Numbered from the stretch's first letter, positions 53,126-62,195 are shown. The stretch is 64,000 nucleotides of DNA from Candidatus Zixiibacteriota bacterium (GCA_040756055.1 JBFLZR010000002.1:646411-710410), one strand, 5' to 3'. Translations and numbers: made by a program. The notes: generated from the sequence alone by a model not told the origin.

Positions 53126-53857
53126 ATGCGCTCACTAAAGGATAAAGTCGTAGTCATAACGGGGGCTTCGCGGGGAATCGGCGAGGGTATCGCCCGCGTT
53201 TTTGCCGCCGAACACCCCAAGCTGGTTCTGTGCGGACGGGATAAAGAGCGCCTTCAAAAGGTCGCCAAATCCCTGCCCCTGCCAAGATCCCATGTCAGCA
53301 CTGTAATAGCCGATATCACCAGAGCCTCGGGCATGAAGAAAATAATCGATGCCGCCTACAAAAGACACGGCGTGATCGATGTGTTCATCAACAACGCCGG
53401 GGTCGGCGCGCGCAAAAACCTGCTGGATACCACCGAAGAAGACTACGACCTGACGATGGATACCAACCTCAAGGCGGTTTTCTACTCCTTCAAGATGCTT
53501 CTCCCCCGGATGCTCAAGCAGGATTTCGGACACATTATCAACATTTCGTCGGGCGCCGGCCGAATCGGGATGCCCGGCCTGGCGGTTTATTCGGCATCAA
53601 AAGCGGCCCTGAACGCTTTCAGCGAGGCTGTCGCCGGCGAAGTCCGCAACGATAACATAAAGATCTCCGTTCTCGCTCCCTCCTCCACCGATACGAGTTT
53701 CGGGTCGGGCAGATCAAGCAAGAAGAGCGCGCATCGCAGCGCCACAGTAAGATTGACTGTCGATGAAGTCGCCGAGGCGGTGTTGTTCCTCGCCAAACAG
53801 AATGAGAACGCCTTTACCTCGATGGCGGACATAAGACCCCTTATTACTCGCAAATAG
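53126..53857 (+). CDS. Short-chain dehydrogenase/reductase
   Basis: A 243-residue SDR oxidoreductase. The cofactor site is VVITGASRGIGEG, followed by NNAGVG, the Ser of INISSGAGRIG and the YSASK catalytic pair. The Rossmann fold is complete; substrate preference is unknown. The frame back to 53060 adds 22 residues and is not supported by a ribosome site; the ATG at 53126 gives the usual length. No operon partner is evident. Several SDRs of this length act on fatty acyl or sugar substrates, but no assignment is possible here. Confidence 0.9.
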   Translation: MRSLKDKVVVITGASRGIGEGIARVFAAEHPKLVLCGRDKERLQKVAKSLPLPRSHVSTVIADITRASGMKKIIDAAYKRHGVIDVFINNAGVGARKNLLDTTEEDYDLTMDTNLKAVFYSFKMLLPRMLKQDFGHIINISSGAGRIGMPGLAVYSASKAALNAFSEAVAGEVRNDNIKISVLAPSSTDTSFGSGRSSKKSAHRSATVRLTVDEVAEAVLFLAKQNENAFTSMADIRPLITRK

Positions 53858-54079
53858 ACACATCCGCGTGTCCTCTCCCGGTAACATGGAAAACATTTCT
53901 CTTGATTCCGGTTCAGCGCGCGTGCATTTTTATATTAGATACATAAATCTTCGTTTGTCTGCGATCATCAAACCTCACCACTGATATCGCGGTCCAACAC
54001 GAGTCGGCATCGAACCTGCCAACCTCAATCACCTCACATCCTGGCGGGAGGGAATTCATACAAACGCGGAGGGTTGTTC

Positions 54080-54670
54080 ATGTTACGTGGACTTAAGTTA
54101 GTCATCGTGTCCGTCACAGTCATAGCAATTACGATTGGTCTCGCCTACGTGCTGGGTGGCGAGGCCGGCCAGTATATTGCACAATATCGCGCGGAACGCG
54201 AGTATCTTCAGCAACGCGACAAGGACAGTGAACAGCAACTTGCCAACGCCAACCGCACTATCATCGGCGAAAAACTCCCGGAAGACGAATTCAAAGATGT
54301 AAGCGGTAATACCGTTCGACTGTCAGAGCTTCTCAGACGGAAGACGGTCGTATCGTTTATGTCTTCAAATTGTCAGGGATGCATGACCCAAGCCGAGCAG
54401 ATCGCCTCACTTGCCCGCGACAGCGTTGATTTCGCCGGCTTTATAGTGATATCGCTCAGCGACGTTGATGATCTGATCTCGTTTAAACGGGAATACGGGC
54501 TTAAGTGTCCCGTTCTGCACGAGAACGGTGAGTACGTAATGAGATTTTTCAACAACTATCTGACTCCGACCAGCCTGATAGTCAACGGAGATGGTGTTGT
54601 TGAGAAACTTATCGCCGGACATCTCACCGATAGCGAGATCGAAGATGTAATGGATTGCAATCGCGATTAA
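54080..54670 (+). CDS. Membrane-anchored thioredoxin-fold protein (TlpA/AhpC-like)
   Basis: The 196-residue product starts at ATG 54080 after GGAGGG and has an N-terminal anchor (LVIVSVTVIAITIGLAYVLGG), a coiled linker (QYRAEREYLQQRDKDSEQQL) and a thioredoxin-like domain: GEKLPEDEFKDVSGNTVRLSEL, SFMSSNCQGCMTQAEQI with the CQGC redox pair, and LTPTSLIVNGDG in place of the cis-Pro loop. It should sit in the periplasm as a thiol-disulfide oxidoreductase. Two genes for small Cys-rich exported peptides follow directly, so a role in their oxidation is plausible. Confidence 0.85.
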   Translation: MLRGLKLVIVSVTVIAITIGLAYVLGGEAGQYIAQYRAEREYLQQRDKDSEQQLANANRTIIGEKLPEDEFKDVSGNTVRLSELLRRKTVVSFMSSNCQGCMTQAEQIASLARDSVDFAGFIVISLSDVDDLISFKREYGLKCPVLHENGEYVMRFFNNYLTPTSLIVNGDGVVEKLIAGHLTDSEIEDVMDCNRD

Positions 54671-54744
54671 TGGTAAGAACTGACTCTGACATCGGAAGTC
54701 TGGAGTTAAACACACATTCAAGACCAACGAAGGGAGGTGATTTT

Positions 54745-54981
54745 ATGGCGCGTAAACTTTCTTTGGTGCTTCCAGCCCTCTTTGTGCTGGTATTCGCTTT
54801 CTGCCTTGTGGTGCAGATGCATTCACCGGCCGAGGCCGAGCCGTTGTGCTGTTATGTGGTCAACGTCTGCGACGGTATTGTGTATCAGGGCTGTTGCCCA
54901 AGGATAGACAAAGTCTGTCGTTGCGATGTTGTTGTGGACTACTGTCCGCCAGGCCCGCCGCTGGAGTGCGATATTGACTAG
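54745..54981 (+). CDS. Small Cys-rich exported peptide A
   Basis: A 78-residue precursor with a strong AAGGGAGGTGA ribosome site and signal peptide (LVLPALFVLVFAFCLVV, then MHSPAEAEP). The mature peptide of about 46 residues contains nine Cys (LCCYVVNVCDG, GCCPRIDKVCRC, YCPP, LECD). Eight of these positions are shared with peptide B, giving CC...C..G...CPRID..C.C...YC.PP...EC. Such density suggests a disulfide-stabilised secreted peptide. No known family recognised. Starts 74 bases after the thioredoxin-like gene. Confidence 0.8.
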   Translation: MARKLSLVLPALFVLVFAFCLVVQMHSPAEAEPLCCYVVNVCDGIVYQGCCPRIDKVCRCDVVVDYCPPGPPLECDID

Positions 54982-55151
54982 CAAGGTCTCTCATTCACAC
55001 ATCCCGCCGGACCAAGAGCCTCAACTTGGCGAGACACATTCCAACCAGCGCCGGGAATCAAAGTAATCGACTGAGCTCCACCCAGAACTTGGTTGGCTAA
55101 AGACCCGGTGACTGCCTGCTGACACGAACGAAAATGAAAGGAGATGTTAAT

Positions 55152-55388
55152 ATGTTGCGAAAACTGTCTGTCCTGCTGCCCGCATTATTCGTGCTTGTTT
55201 TCACGTTTTGCCTTATCGTCTCAATGAATGCCCCAGTTGCGGCCGTTCCGAAGGAATGCTGCACTAAAGTTAACAATTGCGACGGAGTACTCTGGTGGGG
55301 CGAGTGTCCCCGGATCGACGGTCTCTGTGACTGCAACCTCGTGGTTAGTTATTGTCTCCCTCCGCCAAGAGAATGTACTCCAGACTGA
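55152..55388 (+). CDS. Small Cys-rich exported peptide B
   Basis: A 78-residue paralogue of peptide A, same length, with start ATG 55152 after AAAGGAGATG. The signal peptide (LLPALFVLVFTFCLIVSMNAPVAA split around the cleavage region) is nearly identical; the mature part has eight Cys (ECCTKVNNCDG, GECPRIDGLCDC, YCLPP, RECT). The pair is a local duplication with conserved cysteines and changing residues between them, as expected for a secreted functional peptide. Ends at a strong terminator. Confidence 0.8.
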   Translation: MLRKLSVLLPALFVLVFTFCLIVSMNAPVAAVPKECCTKVNNCDGVLWWGECPRIDGLCDCNLVVSYCLPPPRECTPD

Positions 55389-55447
55389 TCCTATCGGCTG
55401 ATCAGTAATCAAACGCTGCAGCCCCCAGACAACGGTTATGAGTCAGA

Positions 55448-55475
55448 CAGGCCCCTTTCAGGGGCCTGATTTTTT
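55448..55475. terminator. Terminator after the Cys-rich peptide genes
   Basis: CAGGCCCCT (55448-55456) and AGGGGCCTG (55460-55468) form a 9-bp stem followed by ATTTTTT. It lies between convergent genes and may also act on the minus strand. Confidence 0.85.
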
Positions 55476-55478
55476 GGA

Positions 55479-56354
55479 TCACAGTTTTTCAAGAAATTTG
55501 AGAACTACCGATGACGAATTGTCGGCGGCTACCTTGAAAAACTCCTCGATCTCCACCGCAGCGGTCGCGGAACCGGAACCTCCGGCAAGGTCCGAGGCTG
55601 ACCTGAAGATTATATACGGAACCTCATTCACGGCGCACACCTGAGCTACCGCCGCCGACTCCATATCGGTTACCACCGCGGAAAAGTGGTTACTCAGCCA
55701 AAGACGTTTCTCCCGGCTATCCACAAACACGTTGCCGGTCACGCCAACCCCACCAACCAACAGCCGCGGCTTGCGGTCGCCAATTGAGGCTACCGGGAGT
55801 TCTTCATGACTCAACTTCAACGCCGACGCCAGCATGACACTATCCACCTCGAATCTGTCAATCCGCCTTACACTGTCTTCGCCCGGCATCCAGACCGGCA
55901 GACCCCGCGGCTCGAATCCGGTCGGGCCGATATACCCGTAATCATGCTGCACCCACTCTCCGCAGACTGTAATGTCCCCAATATGCACCGAACTGTCTAT
56001 CGCTCCCGCAATACCGGTCAGGACCACTGCCTTTGGCCGATAATAGTCCAGCATCTTCTGGGTCGTCATAGCGGCATTGGTCATGCCGATACCAAGCTCT
56101 GCCAGGACTATGTTCTTGCCACCAACGGTTCCAACCGACACGGCGCGATTCAAAAGCGTTTCGGTAGTATCGACCGACATCTGGTTCCTTATCAGTTCCC
56201 CCTCATAATTGAAGGCATATAGCACCAGAATCGGCTGCGACTGAGGGTCCATCTGCTTGCGACATGAGACCGTAACAGCCAGCAAACAGCACAGTACTGA
56301 CACCAACAGCAGGCGAGTCACCGCGACCGCGTATGTCTTTCTAAGGCGATGCAT
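55479..56354 (-). CDS. Exported MTAN/nucleosidase-like phosphorylase-family protein
   Basis: A 291-residue PNP-UDP family protein: LGIGMTNAAMTTQKML, VVLTGIAGAIDSSVHIGDITV, VTDMESAAVAQVC and IIFRSASDLAGG with the catalytic Asp. These match 5'-methylthioadenosine/S-adenosylhomocysteine nucleosidases, which are cytoplasmic. Here an N-terminal hydrophobic segment (LLLVSVLCCLLAVTVSC) directs it across the membrane, possibly as a lipoprotein at the Cys, so an extracytoplasmic nucleosidase is inferred. GGAGG precedes the ATG. It sits 26 bases after the transglutaminase gene. Confidence 0.85.
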   Translation of the reverse strand: MHRLRKTYAVAVTRLLLVSVLCCLLAVTVSCRKQMDPQSQPILVLYAFNYEGELIRNQMSVDTTETLLNRAVSVGTVGGKNIVLAELGIGMTNAAMTTQKMLDYYRPKAVVLTGIAGAIDSSVHIGDITVCGEWVQHDYGYIGPTGFEPRGLPVWMPGEDSVRRIDRFEVDSVMLASALKLSHEELPVASIGDRKPRLLVGGVGVTGNVFVDSREKRLWLSNHFSAVVTDMESAAVAQVCAVNEVPYIIFRSASDLAGGSGSATAAVEIEEFFKVAADNSSSVVLKFLEKL

Positions 56355-56380
56355 TCAGTTACCTCCGATGAAAACACAGG

Positions 56381-57994
56381 CTATTTATCTGAGGCTGCTA
56401 CGGGTGTCCACTCGGCGAATCCCTCCGTCGAAACCTTCGCCCGTCCCTGCGTGGTCCATCGTTCATTGGCGTTGTAGCTCCATTCGAGATATTCCGAACC
56501 TCCCCCGCCCGAGGTGGTAATCAGATAACGGTTGTTCAGATATCCGAAACTGTTGGCGCGATCGGCCGGCCATTTTGAGTCGCCACCCGACGGATCCACC
56601 GGGATCCATCCATAGTTGGGCAGGTAAATCTCTACCCATCGATGGTACACATCATCGTACGAAGCATCATCGCCGCGAATAACCACCGACCCGACATACC
56701 TGGCCGGCAGCCCCGCTGCCCGGCACATGGCAATATAAACAAAACTGTATTCCGAGCATGAACCGGTTCCACGGTCAAGAACGGTCGGAGCGATATTCCA
56801 TCCTCCCACCAATTCGTACTCCACATGATCGATCACGTAATCGTAGATCTTGCGCCCGATCCAGTACGGATTGGTCTCATCACCCACGGCGGCCTTGATA
56901 CCCTTCTGAATAACCGGATTATCGAAAGAGAATTTCGTGTCATTCACGAGATACTTGTCGGTGATTTCCTTGGGTATGTCTCTCAGCGTCCCCACCTTAT
57001 CGGGAAAGACGAAATAGCGGTTCTGGTAGAGCTTTGCCTCGACATTCATGCGGACATCGGTGAACTCCAGTGCCGGCAAATCCGTAAATCGGAAATGGGC
57101 CACCTTCTGCCCCCATTTATCCGTAAGAAAATCCATCGGCTGGGGATTGAACGTGACTTCACCAATCAGCTCCTGGTTATTCATATCATGTGGCACCGCG
57201 AGGTAAACATCGAGCGTCTTAACCATTCCGGGACCGTAATTTCTGACCTGATGGATATATTCCACCTTCTCGTGTTTCTCTTCGAGTCGCGCGAACTTGA
57301 CACCGTCGTTTACAACCAGCTTGTAGATACGATCCGTCTGATAGTCAACATTCCACAGGTTTAAGCCATCCCACGCCAGACCGCAACTGTGGGGGCCGGG
57401 CGAGGCGAAGCAGATGATTACATCCCCCCTGTCAGGCGTGACCATGTAAATCATGTCCTTGAAGCGGTCAGAAACCCACAGATATTTGCCGTCAAAAGTC
57501 AGACCCCAGGGGTTTGGCGATGGCGCCGGAATAGAGACAATAGTAGTGCCGTCTTCGGGGCTGATCTGGTGAAGCATATTGTCGGCATCATCGGCAATCC
57601 ACAGATACTTACCATCCCAGGCCAGACCGTACGGCTTTGACACCGGGCAATAGATAGTCCTCTCGACAATCCGTGTTTTCGGGTCAATCGCGAATATCAG
57701 TTCTTCGCCGGCATCCACTATCCACAGCCACTTACCATCCCAGGTCAAACCTCTCGGTATATATCCGGGAGCATCCAGAGAATCGACAACCGCCCCGTTT
57801 TGAGGGTCAACCTTGTAAATCAAATCAGTCAGGCGATCGACATTCCAGAGATACTTTCCATCGAACGTAAGCCCCTGCGGACAACTCCCCGGTGTCGCGA
57901 AGGAACTGACAGTGTCGCCCGGAGTGGCGGTGGTCGTCTGGGCCAGAATACAGACCGCCAGCAAAAACAGGCCAAGGCTTCGCGCTATTGACAT
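56381..57994 (-). CDS. Secreted propeller-transglutaminase protein
   Basis: The 537-residue protein has a signal peptide (LGLFLLAVCILAQTTTA), then five repeats of about 42 residues containing GL-WDGKYLW-VD (near 22-230), a beta-rich middle and a transglutaminase-like core with Cys413 in GTGSCSEYS, His in VYHRWVEIY and Asp in PVDPSGGD. These three form the catalytic triad of the bacterial transglutaminase/protease fold. Such proteins can cross-link or cleave envelope peptides. Upstream of the MTAN-like gene on the same strand and probably co-transcribed. Confidence 0.88.
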   Translation of the reverse strand: MSIARSLGLFLLAVCILAQTTTATPGDTVSSFATPGSCPQGLTFDGKYLWNVDRLTDLIYKVDPQNGAVVDSLDAPGYIPRGLTWDGKWLWIVDAGEELIFAIDPKTRIVERTIYCPVSKPYGLAWDGKYLWIADDADNMLHQISPEDGTTIVSIPAPSPNPWGLTFDGKYLWVSDRFKDMIYMVTPDRGDVIICFASPGPHSCGLAWDGLNLWNVDYQTDRIYKLVVNDGVKFARLEEKHEKVEYIHQVRNYGPGMVKTLDVYLAVPHDMNNQELIGEVTFNPQPMDFLTDKWGQKVAHFRFTDLPALEFTDVRMNVEAKLYQNRYFVFPDKVGTLRDIPKEITDKYLVNDTKFSFDNPVIQKGIKAAVGDETNPYWIGRKIYDYVIDHVEYELVGGWNIAPTVLDRGTGSCSEYSFVYIAMCRAAGLPARYVGSVVIRGDDASYDDVYHRWVEIYLPNYGWIPVDPSGGDSKWPADRANSFGYLNNRYLITTSGGGGSEYLEWSYNANERWTTQGRAKVSTEGFAEWTPVAASDK

Positions 57995-58521
57995 TGCAGC
58001 CTCCTAACTCCTATGGATAAATCTTGTTTGACCGAAAGGGTTCTTTCTATTGAGGGGGAAATATGGTCCCATAGGGGACAAATAGCGGCAATCCCGGCGG
58101 GATTGTCAAGCTAAAGCGACCGGCCCCGGAGCGCAGATTCCGGGGCCGGTATCCTCCCATCCGGTAAAGGGCATTTGACGGGACATTTTTTGTATTGTAT
58201 GTCCCTTCGGGTGCTACGGGCGGATGAATCCGTTAATATCTTTTGTGTGAGGTCAAACAGATGCCTAAACAAATCCTGCGCCAAAGACTGGCGCAGGATC
58301 TACCTAGATCTCTTTATTCGTGGCGAGAAGGGTATGTTATGAGGATTGGAGTACTAAGCACTCGAGCAGAGTATACTACATTATCCATGAAATGTCAAGA
58401 GAAATTGTTCTCTGCCACAAGCAAAAAATAAAGTAGTTGATTCGTAGCTATCAGATTTTACCTTGATACCGGTCTCGAAAAGTATTCTTTACCAGGATAA
58501 CGAATCCGAAAGGAGTGATCG
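57995..58521. other. Non-coding spacer with two strong hairpins
   Basis: No convincing gene lies here; the only frame (58243-58431) spans a hairpin. Two perfect inverted repeats are present: 12-bp arms at 58119-58130/58139-58150 and 10-bp arms at 58273-58282/58290-58299. Neither is followed by a T run. Confidence 0.5.
58119..58150. repeat. Perfect 12-bp inverted repeat
   Basis: ACCGGCCCCGGA and TCCGGGGCCGGT flank 8 bases. The stem is very stable but lacks a T run in either direction. Confidence 0.6.
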
Positions 58522-58905
58522 GTGGAATCCAACTTAGCCCTCACTGTTTCCTTTATAATTTACAGTGCCGGCATAGTGGCGTTCGGGCTTGATTCGACAA
58601 AGCTTCGAAAGAAAACGGCCGATGACTTCGTACTGGCCAACCGTGAGCTGGGTCCCTGGGCGGCATCCCTTTCTTCGGCCGCCTCGGCCGAGTCGGGATG
58701 GGTGATGCTCGGGCTGGTCGGCGAGGCCTATCTTTACGGGGCGGCCGCCGGCATGCTCACCGGCGCTATCGTGACAATCATATGGCGCAATGTCGAGGCG
58801 TTGAAGGCTATCGTGTACGAACTTGTACCCGCCTTCATACTGGCCTTCCTCGCCGTTATAATATTCAGCCTTATAACCTCGAAAGACAAACCCGAAAACG
58901 GATAG
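58522..58905 (+). pseudogene. Internally deleted sodium:solute symporter (SSS family)
   Basis: The 127-residue product starts at a GTG with AAAGGAG upstream. Residues 1-70 match the N-terminus of PutP-like symporters (KKTADDFVLANRELGPW, SLSSAASAESGWVMLGLVGEAY), and residues 74-127 match their C-terminal end (GAAAGMLTGAIVTIIW, then ELVPAFILAFLAVIIFSL). Roughly 370 middle residues, including the transport core, are missing. The frame is preserved across the junction near 58732-58742. It may be a pseudogene or a retained miniprotein. The penicillin acylase starts 13 bases downstream. Confidence 0.75.
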
Positions 58906-58917
58906 ACCGGGAGCAGT

Positions 58918-61341
58918 ATGGCCAGATCGAAAACACGTAAAATTCTCTCCTTCGCCGTCATGTCCATCGTCGGACTGGCTATCGGCGTGGCAGTATCGTT
59001 CTATGTTCTGGTGAAACTATCCGTGCCATCCACCGGCGGCACGATCAAGACCATGGGCGTCGAGCATCCGGTCGAGATCACGTTCGATAAAATGGGCATC
59101 TGTCAAATCTGGGCCGAGTCTGAAACCGATGCGTATTTCGCGCTGGGATACCAGCACGCCGCCGACCGGATGTTCCAGATGGATCTCTCCCGACGAATCG
59201 CTAAAGGACGATTGTCACAAATGCTCGGCGATATCACCCGCGATATCGATATTTTCCAGCGACGGATCGGTCACTACCGTAGTGCCGCAAAAGCGCTGAC
59301 AACACTCTCCGAAGAAAATCGGGCGCGTCTTGGGGCGTATACCGATGGAGTCAACGCCTACAAGACGCACGCAAAGGCGCTTCCCTTCGAATACCGGTTT
59401 CTTCCCGTGACATTTGAAGACTGGACAATTGAGGACTGTCTTGCCCTGTTGAGTTTTCAGACATGGTTTTCCAATGCCCTGATGAACCGCGATGAGTTCT
59501 ATATCGAGCTTGAACAAAAAATCGGGCACGACCGGGCGCAAAGCCTCGTCTTCCCCTACCCCGACTGGGCGCCTACAACCGTGCCGGACGACACCAGACT
59601 TGGGATGCACTCCCCCGATAGCAGACCATCAATATACCGCGCCTTTGGCTCTATTCTTAAGCGAAGTGAACATACGTACCAAAGCGGCGGATATACGAGC
59701 GTGTACGAGCCATTTCAACGCGCGGTGGCAGGAGAGCTTTTCCGCAATTTTGAGATCCCGATGCAAATGACTCATTCATCGAACGCTTGGGTGGTCGCAC
59801 CGCCTAAAAGCGCCAGCGGACACGCCATGCTGGCGTCGGATCCGCACCTGGAACTGACACGCCTCCCGCAGTTCTGGTATGTCGCCGGAGTGCACGCCTC
59901 GGCTGACTCGCTCGATGTTCTCGGTGTCACCACACCGGGACTTCCGTTTTTCGTGATGGGCCACAACGGACGCGCGGCATGGGCGTTCACCGCCGGGGGG
60001 ATCGATGTTATCGACTACCGCGAGATTGAGGTCAACCCGAGCAATGCCGATGAATATCGCGATGGCGACCAGTGGGTAAAGTTCGAAACGATTGCTGATT
60101 CCATCGTGTACAGCGACAGCGACAAAATCGACTCCCTGAGTTTCAAAACCTGCCGCTATGGTATCGTGGTTGATGATATCGGCGACCGCGGCACGACCTA
60201 CGCTTTCCACTGGGCTGGGTTCGATACTGATATGAATCAGGCCGTATCGTCGGGGTTCGAACTGCACTCCGTCCGCGGCTTCGACCGGTTCCGCCGGGTG
60301 GTGACCAATCTCGGGGCGCTCGACGCCAACATGCATTACGCGGACATCAACGGGAATATCGGCTACCAGTTGACAACACCGGTACCTATTCGAGACGAGA
60401 ACTCCGATGGCTGGAACGGGTATCTCGATCTTGATGCCACCCCGCACGCTTTCAACCCATCGCGCGGATGGCTGGCGTCGTGCAACAATCTTCCCGAGCG
60501 CGGCGACAATATCCGCGGACATTTCTTCACCAACCGGATACTCAGCATCTTCGAATTGCTCGGCAGTAAGGACAAGTTCACGGTGGATGACATGCGCGCG
60601 TTCCAGAGCGATATCAACGACAGATACTGGCTGCGTTTCACCGATGATGCCGCCCGGATACTCGATCTGATGGATCAGCCGGCGATAGCCGATTCGGTCC
60701 GCGAGTGGGATGGCTACTGCGGTCTTCAGTCGCGTCAGGCGGCTATCCTCAATGTTTACCGCGCGCGTCTTAAGACGATCACTTTTACCGATGAGCTCGG
60801 CGGGCTGGCTTCGCAGGTGCCTGACCGGTGGATCGAATGTATCGCGCAGGTGGACAGCGCCGGGTGGTTCGATGATGTATCGACCGACAGCGTCATAGAA
60901 TCTTATGACAATATCGCGATGGCGGCTATGAAAGAGGCGCTGAAGGTGACTGACGGCAAAGTGTGGGGGCAGATGCAGTCTCTCGAGATGCAGCATCCGT
61001 TGTCGATGATTCCCGTGCTCAGCGGACTGATGGGTCTTACGATCGGCCCGGAGCCCTGGCCCGGTAGCCCGGGTACGCTTCGCGCGTCGTTTTATCGTCA
61101 GGCCGCCGATGACAAGTTTGAGACTATGGCCGGTCCGAGCTGGCGGTTCGTGGTGGATTTCGCCGATGTGGACGCGGCGCAGATGGTGTTGCCGGCCGGC
61201 AATTCGGGTAATCCGATGAGTGATCATTTCCGCGATTTTTATCCTTTGTGGAGGGCCAACGAGTACTGGACCGTCCCGTTCACCCGCGACAAAGTCACCG
61301 CATCCTCCGCCAGCATTCTTAATCTGGAACCTGAAGCCTGA
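58918..61341 (+). CDS. Penicillin acylase family protein
   Basis: An 807-residue N-terminal-nucleophile hydrolase with an N-terminal membrane anchor or signal (FAVMSIVGLAIGVAVSFYVLV). The alpha region has YFALGYQHAADRMFQMDLSRR; after a spacer the beta chain should start at Ser288 in THSSNAWVV, where the usual residue before the nucleophile, Gly, is Ser. SDPHLELTRLPQFWY and the C-terminal LPAGNSGNPMSDHF follow the family. Members cleave acyl-amides such as acyl-homoserine lactones or beta-lactam side chains; substrate here is unknown. Confidence 0.92.
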   Translation: MARSKTRKILSFAVMSIVGLAIGVAVSFYVLVKLSVPSTGGTIKTMGVEHPVEITFDKMGICQIWAESETDAYFALGYQHAADRMFQMDLSRRIAKGRLSQMLGDITRDIDIFQRRIGHYRSAAKALTTLSEENRARLGAYTDGVNAYKTHAKALPFEYRFLPVTFEDWTIEDCLALLSFQTWFSNALMNRDEFYIELEQKIGHDRAQSLVFPYPDWAPTTVPDDTRLGMHSPDSRPSIYRAFGSILKRSEHTYQSGGYTSVYEPFQRAVAGELFRNFEIPMQMTHSSNAWVVAPPKSASGHAMLASDPHLELTRLPQFWYVAGVHASADSLDVLGVTTPGLPFFVMGHNGRAAWAFTAGGIDVIDYREIEVNPSNADEYRDGDQWVKFETIADSIVYSDSDKIDSLSFKTCRYGIVVDDIGDRGTTYAFHWAGFDTDMNQAVSSGFELHSVRGFDRFRRVVTNLGALDANMHYADINGNIGYQLTTPVPIRDENSDGWNGYLDLDATPHAFNPSRGWLASCNNLPERGDNIRGHFFTNRILSIFELLGSKDKFTVDDMRAFQSDINDRYWLRFTDDAARILDLMDQPAIADSVREWDGYCGLQSRQAAILNVYRARLKTITFTDELGGLASQVPDRWIECIAQVDSAGWFDDVSTDSVIESYDNIAMAAMKEALKVTDGKVWGQMQSLEMQHPLSMIPVLSGLMGLTIGPEPWPGSPGTLRASFYRQAADDKFETMAGPSWRFVVDFADVDAAQMVLPAGNSGNPMSDHFRDFYPLWRANEYWTVPFTRDKVTASSASILNLEPEA

Positions 61342-61645
61342 CCGGGAATTTGGCTTCGGTACCCCACACCTAGCAGTTTTGTGCGAGGCAGATGTCTTCA
61401 TCTGCACGAACAAATCCTCCGTAATCGTTTTTCACCCATGTCATTATCATGATTTGGGTTCGTTTCGTTGTTTTTGTATGGTGCCCTCACCCCGCCCCTC
61501 TCCCGGAGGCCGAGGGGGAAAGAGGCGTGATGTCGTGTCGCGTTTGATAAATCAAACGCCTACGGATGCGTTTTGCTTTGTCAGGCCCAAACGAGTTTGA
61601 GCCTGCCACCCGGACGCGGTCAGGTTAACAGCAGAGTCGCGAGGT

Positions 61646-61671
61646 GGCAGGAGTCTAAGAAGGCTCCTGCC
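61646..61671. repeat. Intergenic hairpin related to 40005-40055
   Basis: GGCAGGAG (61646-61653) pairs with CTCCTGCC (61664-61671) and is followed by CTAC, the same outer arm and 3' flank as the compound hairpin at 40 kb. Confidence 0.45.
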
Positions 61672-61687
61672 CTACGCTTACTTTGTC

Positions 61688-61713
61688 CCCGGTGAATCTT
61701 CAGATTCACCGGG
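61688..61713. repeat. Perfect 12-bp hairpin
   Basis: CCCGGTGAATCT and AGATTCACCGGG are separated by only TC, a near-perfect palindrome of 26 bases in the spacer before the RHS gene. No T run follows. Confidence 0.55.
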
Positions 61714-62195
61714 TAATCCAGAATTGGCTTTGTTTCGCTATTTTTCATGGGACCCCAAAACGCGTTTTTCCCTTCTAACCTATTTTCCGGTAGACATTTA
61801 CTGCCTGTCATCAATGCCGTTTGGATGCACAAAGTATTCGATTTATGGTCTCTGAGAATATTCCGCTTCATATTTACTCGGACGTCAATGCATTGACCAT
61901 GGATTTTGTGGCGAAATTGCACAGGTGGATAGGATCTGCGACAAGCCGCGGTGGGGCTTGATTTGTGGCTCTCAAATACCGATAATATGGTATATGATTG
62001 GGGAGGTTTGAAGGGGATTGGTTTTGTACAGAGGGCAGCGGGAGGAGTAGCCGCGGGGAGATTTGTGACAAAGGTCAACTTGACAAGACGACTGGTGAAA
62101 CGTCTTTTAGTGAGCGATTGGGTCTTGTCTGCTTGCCCGGATGGACCCGACGTCGAATGAGTGCACATTAACGACAAATGAGGGAGGAATTACCC

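Larger units (their letters stand above)
61342..62195. other. Hairpin-rich non-coding spacer
   Basis: No gene is supported in this 854-base stretch. It carries at least four perfect hairpins within 330 bases (61388-61405, 61540-61559, 61646-61671, 61688-61713) and low-complexity G/C tracts near 61490-61520. The two long frames (61620-62177 minus, 61951-62160 plus) lack ribosome sites and recognisable domains. Confidence 0.55.

Noticed and set aside
58243-58431. 62-residue frame in the 58 kb spacer
   Set aside because: It runs through a 10-bp hairpin and has no ribosome site.
59776-61413. 545-residue frame on the minus strand
   Set aside because: It is exactly antisense to the penicillin acylase gene, has no ribosome site and no recognisable domain.
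61951-62160. 69-residue plus-strand frame
   Set aside because: No ribosome site and no conserved features; only a chance open frame.
61620-62177. 185-residue minus-strand frame in the spacer before the RHS gene
   Set aside because: It crosses several perfect hairpins, lacks a ribosome site and has no family resemblance.
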